Positions 26,499 to 36,241 of a stretch of DNA of 64,000 nucleotides are shown piece by piece. Source of the stretch: Methanofollis formosanus. GTDB taxonomy: Archaea > Halobacteriota > Methanomicrobia > Methanomicrobiales > Methanofollaceae. Position 1 is the stretch's first letter. The number at the start of each line of letters is the position of its first letter. The DNA is taken from assembly GCF_019633745.1 (NCBI RefSeq), contig NZ_CP037968.1, positions 496,001 to 560,000 of the forward strand, in the 5' to 3' direction. Position numbers and translations under genes: made by a program. The notes beneath the pieces are model-generated. The model was not told the DNA's origin. It made no database searches and was given only the letters and a program-made list of their open reading frames with translations.

Positions 26499-26966
26499 AT
26501 GATCGACGGTGTAAAGACAAAGCCCCTGCAGTTCGTACCTGACGAGCGGGGGAGGTTGATGGAGATCATCAGGTGCGATGATGAGTGTTTCAAACAGTTC
26601 GGGCAGGTCTATATGACCACCAGTTACCCGGGCGTGGTGAAGGCGTGGCATTGCCACCATCTTCAGACCGACAATATCTGCTGTGTGAAAGGAATGATCA
26701 AACTCGCTCTCTACGATGCCCGTGAGGATTCCCCGACCTTCGGCCAGGTGGACGAATTCTTCTTCGGCGAACACGCGCCCATTCTTCTCACGGTTCCGCC
26801 CTATGTCTACCACGGGTGGAAGTGCATCTCTGAGGACGAGTCGATCATCATCTCGACCCCCACCGAGCCGTACAACCGCGAACAGCCCGACGAATACCGC
26901 CTCCCGGCCGACTCCCCGGAGATCCCGTACGACTGGCTCCTTCTGCCGGGGCGTCGGAACGGCTAA
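26499..26966 (+). CDS. RmlC-like cupin, dTDP-4-dehydrorhamnose 3,5-epimerase family
   Basis: This 155-residue cupin resembles dTDP-sugar epimerases (RmlC/RfbC): FVPDERGRLMEI at the front, GVVKAWHCHHLQTDNICCVKG with the active-site histidine region, IKLALYDAREDSPT, and TVPPYVYHGWKCISEDESII. It is shorter than classic RmlC (about 180 residues). It could supply a deoxysugar for surface glycans, but no other rhamnose genes are in the window. It has a strong ribosome-binding site (AAAGGAGTGA) nine bases before the ATG. Confidence 0.82.
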   Translation: MIDGVKTKPLQFVPDERGRLMEIIRCDDECFKQFGQVYMTTSYPGVVKAWHCHHLQTDNICCVKGMIKLALYDAREDSPTFGQVDEFFFGEHAPILLTVPPYVYHGWKCISEDESIIISTPTEPYNREQPDEYRLPADSPEIPYDWLLLPGRRNG

Positions 26967-26999
26967 TAGCAAAGACGTCCCTCTGTGCTATTGAGTTGC

Positions 27000-28643
27000 A
27001 TGAGAAGCGACCTTGTCAAGAGAGGATATCCCAGGGCACCGAACCGCTCTCTGCTGCGGGCGCTCGGGATTACCGAACGTGAGATGGACCTCCCCTTCAT
27101 CGGGATCGCCGACGCCTTCAACACCATCGTCCCCGGCCACCTTCACCTCAGGGATCTCGCCAGGAAGGCGGCCGAAGGAGTGGCCGCCGGTGGCGGGGTG
27201 CCCTTCGAGTTCGGGGTGATCGGGGTCTGCGACGGGATCGCGATGGGGCATATGGGCATGCGCTACTCCCTTCCGAGCCGCGAGAACATCGCCGACGCCG
27301 TCGAACTGATGGTCGAGGCGCACCGTTTCGACGGCCTCGTATGCGTGGGGACCTGCGACAAGATCGTGCCCGGGATGCTGATGGCCGCGGCGCGCTGCGA
27401 TATCCCGACGGTCGTGGTCACCGGGGGGCCGATGCTCCCCGGGAGCCTGGGCGGCCGTGAACTCTCCCTCACCGACGTCTTCGAGGGGGTCGGGAAAGTC
27501 GCCGCCGGGACGATGACCGAGGAGGAACTGCACGACCTGGAGTGTGCCGCCATGCCGGGCTGCGGAAGCTGCCAGGGGCTGTACACGGCCAACACGATGG
27601 CGTGCATGACCGAGGCGATGGGGCTCTCCCTGCCGGGGTGCGCCGCCACCCCCGCGGTGGACGCCGCCAAACTCCGGCTCGCCCGCGAGAGCGGGGAGGC
27701 GGTGGTGCGTCTGGTCGAGGAGGGTACGACCGCACGGCAGATCGTCACGCTGGAGAGCCTGAGAAATGCCGTGCGGGTGGACATGGCCCTCGGCGGTTCG
27801 ACGAACACGGTGCTCCACCTGATGGCGGTGGCCACCGAGGCCGGGGTGCCGCTCTCCCTCGACGACTTCAACGAGATCGGCGAGAGCGTCCCGCACCTCA
27901 GTTCCATGCAGCCCGGGGGGCCGCACTCGATGGTCGCCCTCCACCGGGCCGGGGGGATACCGGCGGTTCTCCACGAACTCTCCGACCTGCTGGAGGACGC
28001 GGTCACCGTCTCAGGCGAACGTATCGGAGAGATCGCGGAGAAGGGCCGGGTCCTGGACGGTGCGGTGATCAGGCCGCGCACCGATCCCGTGCACGCGGCC
28101 GGCGGCCTGCGGGTGCTGCGCGGAAGCCTCGCCCCGGACGGCGCGGTGGTCAAGTGCGCCGCGGTCGACGAGGCGATGTGGCGGCACACCGGGCCGGCCC
28201 GTGTCTTCGACGGCGAGGACGCGGCGATGCATGCGATCCTGGCGCAGGAGATCAGGGAGGGGGATGTCGTGGTGATCCGGTACGAGGGCCCGCGGGGCGG
28301 GCCCGGGATGCCTGAGATGCTCTCGCCGACCTCGGCCCTGATGGGCCTGGGCTATACACGGGTGGCCCTGGTCACCGACGGGCGGTTCTCCGGCGGGACG
28401 AGGGGGCCGTGCATCGGGCACGTCGCCCCTGAGGCCGCGGCCGGCGGCCCGATCGCTCTTGTCAGGGACGGAGACCGGATCGCCGTCGACCTCTTCGCCC
28501 GGCGGATCGACCTCCTCGTCGACGAAAAAACCCTGGAAGAGCGGCGTATCGCCTGGAAACCGGCTGAAAAGGAGTTGCGCGGCGTCCTGAAACGGTACGC
28601 GGCTCTGGTCGGGCAGGCCGATATCGGTGCGGTCCTGCGGTGA
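27000..28643 (+). CDS. ilvD: Dihydroxy-acid dehydratase
   Basis: This 547-residue iron-sulfur enzyme makes 2-oxoisovalerate and 2-oxo-3-methylvalerate for valine, leucine and isoleucine. Cluster cysteines are in [10 protein letters not shown] and in [18 protein letters not shown]. The GRFSGGTRG segment near the C-terminus is a family signature, as is [22 protein letters not shown] at the start. The ATG at 27000 begins at that sequence; the earlier in-frame codons add nothing conserved. It follows the RmlC-like gene by 33 bases; no other ilv genes are in the window. Confidence 0.96.
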   Translation: MRSDLVKRGYPRAPNRSLLRALGITEREMDLPFIGIADAFNTIVPGHLHLRDLARKAAEGVAAGGGVPFEFGVIGVCDGIAMGHMGMRYSLPSRENIADAVELMVEAHRFDGLVCVGTCDKIVPGMLMAAARCDIPTVVVTGGPMLPGSLGGRELSLTDVFEGVGKVAAGTMTEEELHDLECAAMPGCGSCQGLYTANTMACMTEAMGLSLPGCAATPAVDAAKLRLARESGEAVVRLVEEGTTARQIVTLESLRNAVRVDMALGGSTNTVLHLMAVATEAGVPLSLDDFNEIGESVPHLSSMQPGGPHSMVALHRAGGIPAVLHELSDLLEDAVTVSGERIGEIAEKGRVLDGAVIRPRTDPVHAAGGLRVLRGSLAPDGAVVKCAAVDEAMWRHTGPARVFDGEDAAMHAILAQEIREGDVVVIRYEGPRGGPGMPEMLSPTSALMGLGYTRVALVTDGRFSGGTRGPCIGHVAPEAAAGGPIALVRDGDRIAVDLFARRIDLLVDEKTLEERRIAWKPAEKELRGVLKRYAALVGQADIGAVLR

Positions 28644-28659
28644 AGATTCTACGATTGAG

Positions 28660-28980
28660 GGGATGGTCTGTCTGACCGACGTGCCTTCCCCATCAATCGC
28701 GCGAGGGTTTCTCTCATGCTCTTTGATGCTCACATCTCGAAAATCGGGCTTTGTAGAATCAGGCATGAACCCCAGGTTCATGCCCAATTCTACAGAGCCG
28801 AAAGTTTGACGATTGGGAGCGGGAAGGCAGCATGAAAGTTCCTCAAGAGGGGATTGCCGTCCGCCGCCAATCTTCATCTCCTGGCGGAAGAAATGCGTCC
28901 AGAATCCCTGGAAGGAAGCACTCCGGCCTGAGGAAGTGTTCCAGGCCTCAGGGGGTTTTGGGGTATGCTCCACGATAAAC
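28660..28980. repeat. Composite repeat locus 7 with a 52-bp palindrome
   Basis: At 28748-28799 two right arms of the terminal hairpin are joined head to head: GGCTTTGTAGAATCAGGC, ATGAACCCCAGGTTCAT, then GCCCAATTCTACAGAGCC, a nearly perfect palindrome. It is followed by AAAGTTTGACGATTG, a GC part and a GGGGGTTTTGGGGTATGCTCC block (28950-28971). Confidence 0.75.
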
Positions 28981-29115
28981 TTTTGATGCTGTATGCCTGA
29001 GGCATGCCCCTGATTCATCCCTGATTTTCCAAAATCCATTTCGGAGAGTTCAAATCCCCTGCAATATACCTATTCCTCTGTGCAGGATCCCCACCTGCTC
29101 CGAGGTGATAGTAAA

Positions 29116-29703
29116 ATGATCGAGAGATTCCTTGAAGGTAACAAGACCTTCGTTGAGGGTGAATTCACTGAGCACAACGATTACTACCAGGAACTTGCCA
29201 CCGGCCAGAGCCCGACGGTCCTCTGGATCGGGTGTTCCGACTCCAGGGTCGCCCCCGAGCGGATCACCGGGGCACGGGCCGGCGAGATCTTTGTCCACCG
29301 CAACATCGGCAACATCGTCAGGATCGGGGACTGGAACTTCGCCACCATCCTGGAGTATGCCGTCAAGCACCTGAAGGTCCACGACATCGTCGTCTGCGGC
29401 CACTCGGACTGCGGGGCGATGAAGGCCCTCACCGCGGAAGGCGAGTCTGACGAGGCCTACATCCCGCTCTGGCTCTCCAACGCCGCCAGCGCCATGGAAG
29501 CCGTCGAGGCGGAGACGCCGCGGCCCGAGGACGCCGAAGGGATGAAGAAGTGGCGGCGGCTGGTCGAAGAGGAGAATGTCCGCCTCCAGCTTGAAAATCT
29601 CAGGACCTACCCGATCGTGCGGGAAGCCGAGAGAGAGGAGAAAGTCACCCTTCACGGCCTTTACTTCGACCTCGAAACCGGCGTGCTGGAAAAAATCGCG
29701 TGA
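29116..29703 (+). CDS. Beta-class carbonic anhydrase
   Basis: This 195-residue zinc enzyme interconverts CO2 and bicarbonate, which feeds carboxylation and methanogenesis. Zinc ligands are Cys40 (WIGCSDSRV, with the Asp42/Arg44 dyad), His96 and Cys99 (CGHSDCGAMKAL); VHRNIGN is also present. The length and spacing match plant/cab-type beta enzymes. The ATG at 29116 has GAGGTGAT upstream (29101-29108); an upstream in-frame start would lie before this site. A GCAATATACC element near 29060 may be the TATA box. Confidence 0.95.
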   Translation: MIERFLEGNKTFVEGEFTEHNDYYQELATGQSPTVLWIGCSDSRVAPERITGARAGEIFVHRNIGNIVRIGDWNFATILEYAVKHLKVHDIVVCGHSDCGAMKALTAEGESDEAYIPLWLSNAASAMEAVEAETPRPEDAEGMKKWRRLVEEENVRLQLENLRTYPIVREAEREEKVTLHGLYFDLETGVLEKIA

Positions 29704-30020
29704 GCCGGTCGGGATACGACCATCCCGGTTAGCGATCCAGAACGCGTCTCCGGGCCGGGATCGCACCCGGCGCCGATCTTTTTTGAAGCGTGGAGAGAGT
29801 CCCATGCCGGTGCGGATCCCCAACGACCGAGACGGGAAAGCACTCCCCCAGTTATCCTGACGCCGGGTGCTCGCGACGGCGCGCACGACCCTCTTCTGGA
29901 GAGATGCCGCCGATTATTCTGATCGACGTTGATAATTTTCAATGAGAATGAAAGGCCCTATACAATCCTCCAGATCCTTTTCGGGCAATTGATCTGACTG
30001 ATCCTTACCGTTGACGAGGA
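29704..30020. other. Intergenic stretch, no gene called
   Basis: I see a weak inverted repeat just after the carbonic anhydrase stop (CCGGTCGGGATACGACCATCCCGG, about 29705-29730), which may end the transcript, and no other feature. Confidence 0.35.
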
Positions 30021-30024
30021 GTTC

Positions 30025-30535
30025 CTCGGCTTTCGGCTCTACAGAAATCATCGTGATGATCCTCTTCGGCGGAGGGCTGGCCGCTCGAAGACCCGCCGGC
30101 CTTCTCATGTTCGCTCCGCTCACACTCGAAAATCAAAGATTTTTTCGACTCCCTTCAGTCGTCTCCCCGATCCCCCCGCGCGAAGATAGGCGGGGGATGG
30201 CAGTACGCTCTTCATGGCGATTGATTTTGCCTTCCTGGCCCTATCTTCATCCCGGAGGTCCGGGGGCTCTGCCCCCGGCGCAAGGGTGCGGGAAGGTGTG
30301 ATGATCGGATGTGCCGCCCTCATCGTAGAATCGTTCCTGGAATCTCGCACCGGGGGGTTGCACCCCCCGGACCCCCCACGACGAAGATCGGTGGGGGCGG
30401 CAATGAAGTGGTCGCCCTATGTGGTGTCCTGCTCCGAAGAGGGAGCAAGGATCCACTCACCAGAGACCACCAGAAATATTCATCCCGTATGCTTGAGCCC
30501 AGGGTTCATGCCCGATTCAACAGATCCAGAAAATT
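30025..30535. repeat. Composite repeat locus 8
   Basis: Parts are an unclear end sequence (GGCTCTACAGAAATC, 30038-30052), two GC-rich blocks (30165-30200 and 30240-30290, with CCGGGGGCTCTGCCCCCGG), GTGATGATCGGATGTGCCGCC, a hairpin with TTGCA loop (30351-30370), the GTGTCCTGCTCCGAAGAGGGAGC module (30421-30450) and a plus-orientation terminal hairpin (30474-30531). It lies at the 3' end of a minus-strand gene. Confidence 0.7.
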
Positions 30536-30598
30536 ACACCTCACGGAAAAATCGAAGACAAAGATATCAGACAAAAAAAAGGGGGTTGTCCACGGCCC

Positions 30599-30940
30599 TC
30601 AGTTCAGAGCCGCATCGATCTCTTTTTTGATCAGGGGCATGGAGATCCGCCCGACCGGCGTCACCCGCCCGTTGACCAGAATGATCGGGAGCGGAGGCTG
30701 GTGTTCCTCGACGATCTTCTGGACATAGTCCGGCACCCCATCGTCGAGGAGCGTGAACTTCACCGCGACCTGCCCCGGGTACTCGGCCATGAGCCGGTCT
30801 TTGAGGGCATCGACCGCTTTCACCAGGTTCTCGGAGGGGGAGCAGGCATGAAGGTCGCAGCTGCGCTGTTCATTGCAGGGGAACGGCCCGCATGACCCGT
30901 ACGAAAACCCGATAATCTCGATCTCAGCATGATCAGCCAT
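30599..30940 (-). CDS. Small thioredoxin-fold-like cysteine protein
   Basis: This 113-residue protein has a cysteine-rich front (YGSCGPFPCNEQRSCDLHAC, about residues 14-33), then a helix and a VNGRVTPVGRISMP segment that looks like the end of a thioredoxin-like fold (cis-proline in PPLPIILVNG). The five or so cysteines could bind a metal or an iron-sulfur cluster; no CxxC redox pair is seen. The start at 30940 has AGGTGATC before it. It follows the flavoprotein gene on the same strand by 43 bases, so a redox pair is possible. Confidence 0.6.
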   Translation of the reverse strand: MADHAEIEIIGFSYGSCGPFPCNEQRSCDLHACSPSENLVKAVDALKDRLMAEYPGQVAVKFTLLDDGVPDYVQKIVEEHQPPLPIILVNGRVTPVGRISMPLIKKEIDAALN

Positions 30941-30983
30941 GATCACCTGTTGGCGCCGGCCCGATATGAGTATTTGTTCGGTA

Positions 30984-31883
30984 CTAGAGAGGCGGCACCG
31001 AGTCGATCCCCTCCAGCACTCCGGAGAGACGCTCGCGCACCTCCTCCTCCCATCCCGCAATCGCCCTGATGTCGGTCAGGTCGTCCACCCCGTCGAGGAG
31101 CACCTCCCCCGCCGTCCTGACCCCGAGGGAGGTGAAGAACGCACCGACGACCCGCCGCACACACTCGAAGTTCTCCGAGCCCCTGCGTCCGGCCACCGCA
31201 AGGAGGAGCCCGGCCTGCTCCCGTCCCCGGACGCCGGCGAGGGCGCGCCCGGCTCGGAGGGCCTGGCACCGGTCGATGACCGCCTTCAGCGCCGCCGGGA
31301 CGGTCTCGGTGTACACGGGCGTGCAGACGACGATGAGCCGCGCATGGTCCAGGGCCGGGACCACCTCGTCCATCCGGTCCTCGATGACGCACCTGCCTGA
31401 ATTAAAACAGCGGTAACACGCGGTGCAGGGCTCCACCCCGAACCTGTCAGGGGAGATGACCTCGCAGCGCAGCCCGGCCTCGTTGCACCGGTCCGCCACC
31501 CATCCGGCAAGGACCGCTGAGTTCCCGTGCGGGCGCGGACTGCCCTGAAGGAGCACCGCCCCGGCCGCGGGTGCGCGCGGCCGCCCGGCGGCCAGCGGCT
31601 CGGGCGGGTGGAGGAGGAAGGTGTCGGGCCTGAGCGGAAGTTCCTCTTTCAGCCGGAAAAAAGCGGTCACGGCGACGTTGTGCGCGGTCTGCATGCTGCC
31701 CGGCGGGTACTCGTAGGTGTTGGTATGGTACGTGTACAGCACGTCGCCGCCCGCGCGTAACTCCAGCGTGTAGCGTGTCATGCCTGAGAGCACCTCCGAG
31801 AGATCCTCGCTGAAGAGGACCAGTTCGCACCTCTCCCCTCGCACCTCAACCTCTGCCGATTTCAGGAGCACCGCCTCAGCCAT
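30984..31883 (-). CDS. Iron-sulfur flavoprotein / NADPH-dependent FMN reductase family, with N-terminal extension
   Basis: This 299-residue protein has a flavodoxin-like FMN-binding domain in residues 108-299: GSPRPHGNSAVLAG binds the flavin phosphate, and the cysteine motif CTACYRCFNSGRC is of the kind found in archaeal iron-sulfur flavoproteins. The first 108 residues are unrelated to that domain and have no recognised fold. Electron transfer with ferredoxin is the likely role. The ATG at 31883 has AGGTGAGG upstream and begins MAEAV; a GTG nine bases earlier is an alternative. It is transcribed divergently from carA. Confidence 0.82.
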   Translation of the reverse strand: MAEAVLLKSAEVEVRGERCELVLFSEDLSEVLSGMTRYTLELRAGGDVLYTYHTNTYEYPPGSMQTAHNVAVTAFFRLKEELPLRPDTFLLHPPEPLAAGRPRAPAAGAVLLQGSPRPHGNSAVLAGWVADRCNEAGLRCEVISPDRFGVEPCTACYRCFNSGRCVIEDRMDEVVPALDHARLIVVCTPVYTETVPAALKAVIDRCQALRAGRALAGVRGREQAGLLLAVAGRRGSENFECVRRVVGAFFTSLGVRTAGEVLLDGVDDLTDIRAIAGWEEEVRERLSGVLEGIDSVPPL

Positions 31884-31957
31884 CCCCCTCACCTACGACG
31901 AGAGAGGGACCCTCCCCATATAACCCTTCCCACCCTGCGGGGGGGGACATCCCCATA

Positions 31958-31968
31958 TGTTAAAAAGG
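31958..31968 (+). promoter_or_regulatory. Candidate carAB promoter
   Basis: ATGTTAAAAAG lies about 33 bases before the carA ATG, predicting a leader of only a few bases. Confidence 0.4.
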
Positions 31969-31996
31969 TGCATGGCGCAATGAATATGGTAATTCA

Positions 31997-33052
31997 ATGA
32001 AGGCGGTTCTGGGTCTTGAAGACGGCGAATTCGTTGTCGGAGAGGGATTTGGTGTTGAAGGCTCCTGTTCCGGGGAACTGGTCTTCAGCACGCAGATGAC
32101 CGGGTACATGGAGGCGCTGACCGATCCGAGTTATGCGGGTCAGCTCCTCATGTTCACCTTCCCTCTCGTCGGCAATTATGGCGTAGACCATGATAATTTC
32201 CAGAGTCCGGGGGTGTGTGCCCTTGGGTGCATTACACGGGAAGTGTGTACGCATCCGACAACCCTTCCCTCACTCCCTGACTTTTTTGAAGAAAACAATC
32301 TTTTTGGCATCACCGGCGTCGACACCCGGAGGCTCACCGTCAAGACGAGGGAGCACGGGACGATGCGGGCCGCCCTCATCGTCGGGAGCGACGACGGGGA
32401 GGAAGCGGTGCGGATGGCCCGCGCCGCCCCCGACGTCGCGGAGACTGACCTCATCCCGCAGGTCTCCTGCGACGAGCCCTTCCGCATCCCTGGGAGGGGC
32501 AAGCGGATCGCGGTCATGGACCTCGGGATCAAAAAGAACATCGTGATCAGCCTTGCAAGGCGCGGCGCGGACCTCTACCTCTTCCCGCACGACGCCACGC
32601 CGGCAGAGATCGGGGCCTGCGAGCCCGAGGCCCTCTTCATCACCAACGGGCCGGGCGACCCCCAGCGGGCCACCGGCGCCATCAACGCGGTGAAGCACTA
32701 CCTGGGCGAACTGCCGGTCTTCGGGATCTGCATGGGCAACCAGGTGGCCGCGCTCGCCCTGGGGGCCGAGACCTACAAGATGAAGTTCGGGCACCGCGGC
32801 TCGAACCAGCCGGTCAGGCACATGAACGGACAGATCTACATCACCACGCAGAACCACGGCTTCGCGGTGGACGCCGGGACCCTCCCCGAAGGGTGCCGGG
32901 TCGCCTACGAGAACGTCAACGACGGCAGCCTCGAAGGGTTCTGCGACGAAGACCTCAACCTCTTCTGTGTCCAGTTCCACCCCGAGGCCCATGGTGGGCC
33001 GCACGATACCGAACGTCCCATCTTCGACCTGATGTACAGGAGGATCGTCTGA
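31997..33052 (+). CDS. carA: Carbamoyl-phosphate synthase small (glutaminase) subunit
   Basis: This 351-residue subunit hydrolyses glutamine and channels ammonia to CarB for pyrimidine and arginine synthesis. The N-terminal domain has FGVEGSCSGELVFST and TGYMEALTDPSY. The class I glutaminase triad is seen as GICMGNQ (Cys), with His and Glu in QFHPEAHGG. Length and order match the family, and the A of its TGA stop is the first base of the carB ATG. Confidence 0.97.
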   Translation: MKAVLGLEDGEFVVGEGFGVEGSCSGELVFSTQMTGYMEALTDPSYAGQLLMFTFPLVGNYGVDHDNFQSPGVCALGCITREVCTHPTTLPSLPDFFEENNLFGITGVDTRRLTVKTREHGTMRAALIVGSDDGEEAVRMARAAPDVAETDLIPQVSCDEPFRIPGRGKRIAVMDLGIKKNIVISLARRGADLYLFPHDATPAEIGACEPEALFITNGPGDPQRATGAINAVKHYLGELPVFGICMGNQVAALALGAETYKMKFGHRGSNQPVRHMNGQIYITTQNHGFAVDAGTLPEGCRVAYENVNDGSLEGFCDEDLNLFCVQFHPEAHGGPHDTERPIFDLMYRRIV

Positions 33053-36000
33053 TGCCGCGCAACCAGCAGATCAAGAAGGCGCTGATCATCGGGTCGGGCC
33101 CGATCCAGATCGGTCAGGCCGCAGAGTTCGACTTCTCGGGCTCGCAGGCCTGCCGCGCCCTCAGGGAGGAAGGGGTCGAGGTGGTCCTGGTCAACTCCAA
33201 CCCGGCGACCATCCAGACCGACCCCGAGATGGCAGAGCGGGTGTACATCGAGCCGCTCCAGGCCGAGATCATCGCAAAGATCATCGAGAAGGAGAAGCCC
33301 GACGGGATTCTCTCGGGTATGGGCGGCCAGACCGGGCTGAACATGACAGCCGAACTTGCGGAGATGGGCGCCCTTGACGGCGTCGAGATCCTGGGCACGC
33401 CGCTCGAGGCGATCTACGAGGGGGAGGACCGTGAGAAGTTCAAGGCCCTGATGAACCGGATCGGCGAACCTGTGCCGAGGAGCATGATCCTTGAACATAT
33501 CGAGGACCTCGGCAAGGCACTCGAAGTGGTCGGCCTGCCGGCGATCATCAGGCCCGCGTACACCCTCGGCGGTGCGGGCGGCGGGATCGCTCACACCGAG
33601 GAAGAACTCCGTCGGATCGTCGACGTCGGTCTCAACCGCTCGCGTATTCACCAGGTGCTCATCGAAGAGTCGGTGATGGGCTGGAAGGAGATCGAGTTCG
33701 AGGTGATGCGCGACGCCGCCGATACCTGCATCATCATCTGCGGGATGGAGAACGTCGACCCGATGGGCGTCCACACCGGCGAGTCGGTCGTCGTCGCCCC
33801 GATCCTGACCCTGCGCGACGACGAGTTCCAGATGATGCGCTCGGCGGCGATCAAGATCATCCGCGCCCTGAACGTCCAGGGCGGGTGCAACATCCAGTTC
33901 GCCTACAAGGAGGGCGATTACCGGGTCATCGAGGTCAACCCGCGCGTCTCGCGTTCCTCGGCCCTCGCCTCCAAGGCGACCGGGTACCCGATCGCGCGGG
34001 TGGCGGCCAAGATTGCTATCGGTCTGCACCTCGACGAGATCACCAACTCGGTCACCGGCGTGACGCCCGCCTCCTTCGAACCGGCCATCGACTATGTCGT
34101 CGTCAAGGTTCCGCGCTGGCCCTTCGACAAGTTCAAGACCGCCGACCGTACGCTCACCACGGCGATGAAGTCGACCGGCGAAGTAATGGCCATCGGCCGG
34201 ACCATCGAGGAGGCCTTCAAGAAGGCGATGCGCTCGCTCGACACCGACGTGCGCGAGCACACCAACGCGAACGAGATCAGGATGATCCTCTCCAGCCCCA
34301 CCGACGAGCGCTTCGGTTGTCTCTTCGACGCCGTCAGGCAGGGGATGAGCGTGGAGGAGATCGCCGGGCTCACCAATATCACGCCCTTCTTCCTGGAGAA
34401 GGTCAGGCACATCGTCGAGATCGAGGACCGGCTCAAAGCGGAGAAGAGCGAGGAGTCGGTGCGGGTCGCCAAGAACTACGGTTTCTCCAACACCGAGATC
34501 GTCGACCTCACCGGGATGGATGCGGAGACGGTCGAGCGGATCGCCGGCCGGCCGACCTACAAGATGGTCGACACCTGCGCCGCCGAGTTCCCGGCACAGA
34601 CGCCGTACCTCTACTCCACCTGGGAGGAGGAGAACGAGGACCTCCATGACGAGCGCAAGAAGGTGCTCATCCTCGGCTCAGGCCCGATCCGGATCGGGCA
34701 GGGGATCGAGTTCGATTACTGCACCGTCCATGCGGTCACCGCAGTGCGGGAGGAGGGCGTCGCCGTCCACATCGTCAACAACAACCCTGAGACGGTCTCC
34801 ACCGACTTCGACACCTCTGACCGGCTCTTCTTTGAGCCGATGCAGCTGGAGGACGTCGTCAACATCCTCACAAACGACGATTACGACGGGGTGATGGTCC
34901 AGTTCGGCGGGCAGAACTCGGTGAACCTGGCCATCCCGATCGAGCAGGAGATCGCACGCCTCGGGCTCAAGACGAGGGTGCTTGGCACCTCACCGGACGC
35001 CATGGACATGGCCGAGGACCGCGACCGCTTCAGCGTCCTCCTGGACAAACTCGAGATCCCCTCGGCCCCGAACAGTTCGGCCTACTCCGAGGAGGAGGCC
35101 AGGTCAATCGCCGAAGATATCGGATACCCGGTTCTGGTCAGGCCGAGTTATGTGCTGGGCGGCCGGGCGATGGAGATCGTCCACGACGAGGTCGAACTGG
35201 ACAGTTACATGAAGGAAGCGGTGCGGGTCTCGAAGCAGCACCCGGTGCTCATCGACCGTTTCCTCCAGGACGCCTTTGAACTCGACGTGGACGCCGTCTG
35301 CGACGGGGAGGAGGTGCTCATCGGCGGCGTGATGGAGCATATCGAGGAGGCCGGCGTCCACTCCGGCGACTCGGCCTGCGTCATCCCCACCCAGTCCCTG
35401 CCGGCGTCGGTGATCGACCGGGTGAAGGACTACACTCGCCGGATCGCCCTGGAGATGGGAGTCGTCGGGCTCATCAACATCCAGCTTGCGGTCAAGGACG
35501 ACGTCGTCTATGTGCTCGAAGCAAACCCGCGGGCAAGCAGGACGGTGCCCTTCGTCTCGAAGGCGACCGGGCTCCCGCTCGCGAAGATCGCCGCGAAGGT
35601 GATGATGGGACGCAAACTCGCCGAACTCGGCTACGAGGAGCGGACCATCTCCCATGTGGCCGTCAAGGAGGTGCTCCTGCCCTTCAACAAACTTCCGGGC
35701 GTCGACACGGTCCTCGGCCCCGAGATGAAGTCGACCGGCGAGGTGATGGGTCTGGACTATGACTTCGGCCGGGCCTACTACAAGGCCTGCCTCGCCGCGG
35801 ACAACGACCTGCCCCTCGAGGGCAATGTCTTCATCTCGGTCTCCGACGAGCAGAAGGAGTCGGTCGTCCCGGTCGCCAGGAAACTCCAGGCACTCGGGCT
35901 AACCATCTACTGCACGGGCGGCACGGCCGAGTACCTCAGCCAGTCAGGAGTCGAGGTGAAGATGGTCAGGAAGGTCCAGGAGGGCTCGCCCAACGTCGTC

Positions 36001-36219
36001 GACATGATGCGTAAAGGGGAGATCAGCCTGATCATCAACATCCCCTCGGACAAGCAGTCCCGCCACGACCACTACACCATCATGCGGGTGGCCATCGACT
36101 ACTCGGTGCCCTACATCACCACCCTCTCCGCAGCCGAGGCGGCGGCGCAGGCGATCGAGGTGATGAAGCACGAGGAGATCACCATCGAGCCCCTGAACCA
36201 CTATATCGGGAAGGCCTGA
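33052..36219 (+). CDS. carB: Carbamoyl-phosphate synthase large subunit
   Basis: This 1055-residue enzyme makes carbamoyl phosphate from bicarbonate, ammonia and two ATP. It has two similar halves: LIIGSGPIQIGQAAEFDFSG near residue 10 and LILGSGPIRIGQGIEFDY near residue 541, each followed by an ATP-grasp domain (ending VIEVNPRVSRSSALASK and VLEANPRASRTVPF). The C-terminal MGS-like regulatory domain (about 920-1055) includes IYCTGGTAEYL. The A of the carA TGA stop is the first base of its ATG. It is intact and of normal length. Confidence 0.98.
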   Translation: MPRNQQIKKALIIGSGPIQIGQAAEFDFSGSQACRALREEGVEVVLVNSNPATIQTDPEMAERVYIEPLQAEIIAKIIEKEKPDGILSGMGGQTGLNMTAELAEMGALDGVEILGTPLEAIYEGEDREKFKALMNRIGEPVPRSMILEHIEDLGKALEVVGLPAIIRPAYTLGGAGGGIAHTEEELRRIVDVGLNRSRIHQVLIEESVMGWKEIEFEVMRDAADTCIIICGMENVDPMGVHTGESVVVAPILTLRDDEFQMMRSAAIKIIRALNVQGGCNIQFAYKEGDYRVIEVNPRVSRSSALASKATGYPIARVAAKIAIGLHLDEITNSVTGVTPASFEPAIDYVVVKVPRWPFDKFKTADRTLTTAMKSTGEVMAIGRTIEEAFKKAMRSLDTDVREHTNANEIRMILSSPTDERFGCLFDAVRQGMSVEEIAGLTNITPFFLEKVRHIVEIEDRLKAEKSEESVRVAKNYGFSNTEIVDLTGMDAETVERIAGRPTYKMVDTCAAEFPAQTPYLYSTWEEENEDLHDERKKVLILGSGPIRIGQGIEFDYCTVHAVTAVREEGVAVHIVNNNPETVSTDFDTSDRLFFEPMQLEDVVNILTNDDYDGVMVQFGGQNSVNLAIPIEQEIARLGLKTRVLGTSPDAMDMAEDRDRFSVLLDKLEIPSAPNSSAYSEEEARSIAEDIGYPVLVRPSYVLGGRAMEIVHDEVELDSYMKEAVRVSKQHPVLIDRFLQDAFELDVDAVCDGEEVLIGGVMEHIEEAGVHSGDSACVIPTQSLPASVIDRVKDYTRRIALEMGVVGLINIQLAVKDDVVYVLEANPRASRTVPFVSKATGLPLAKIAAKVMMGRKLAELGYEERTISHVAVKEVLLPFNKLPGVDTVLGPEMKSTGEVMGLDYDFGRAYYKACLAADNDLPLEGNVFISVSDEQKESVVPVARKLQALGLTIYCTGGTAEYLSQSGVEVKMVRKVQEGSPNVVDMMRKGEISLIINIPSDKQSRHDHYTIMRVAIDYSVPYITTLSAAEAAAQAIEVMKHEEITIEPLNHYIGKA

Positions 36220-36222
36220 GGG

Positions 36223-36241
36223 TCTTCTTTTTTCATTTTTT
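36223..36241 (+). terminator. T-rich terminator after carAB
   Basis: TCTTCTTTTTTCATTTTTT follows the carB stop by a few bases, before the repeat cluster. Confidence 0.55.

Noticed and set aside
29914-30123. A short minus-strand frame next to locus 8
   Set aside because: Part of it reads through a repeat end sequence, and it has no good start signal.
32905-34647. A 580-codon minus-strand frame
   Set aside because: Antisense to carB, whose motifs are unmistakable.
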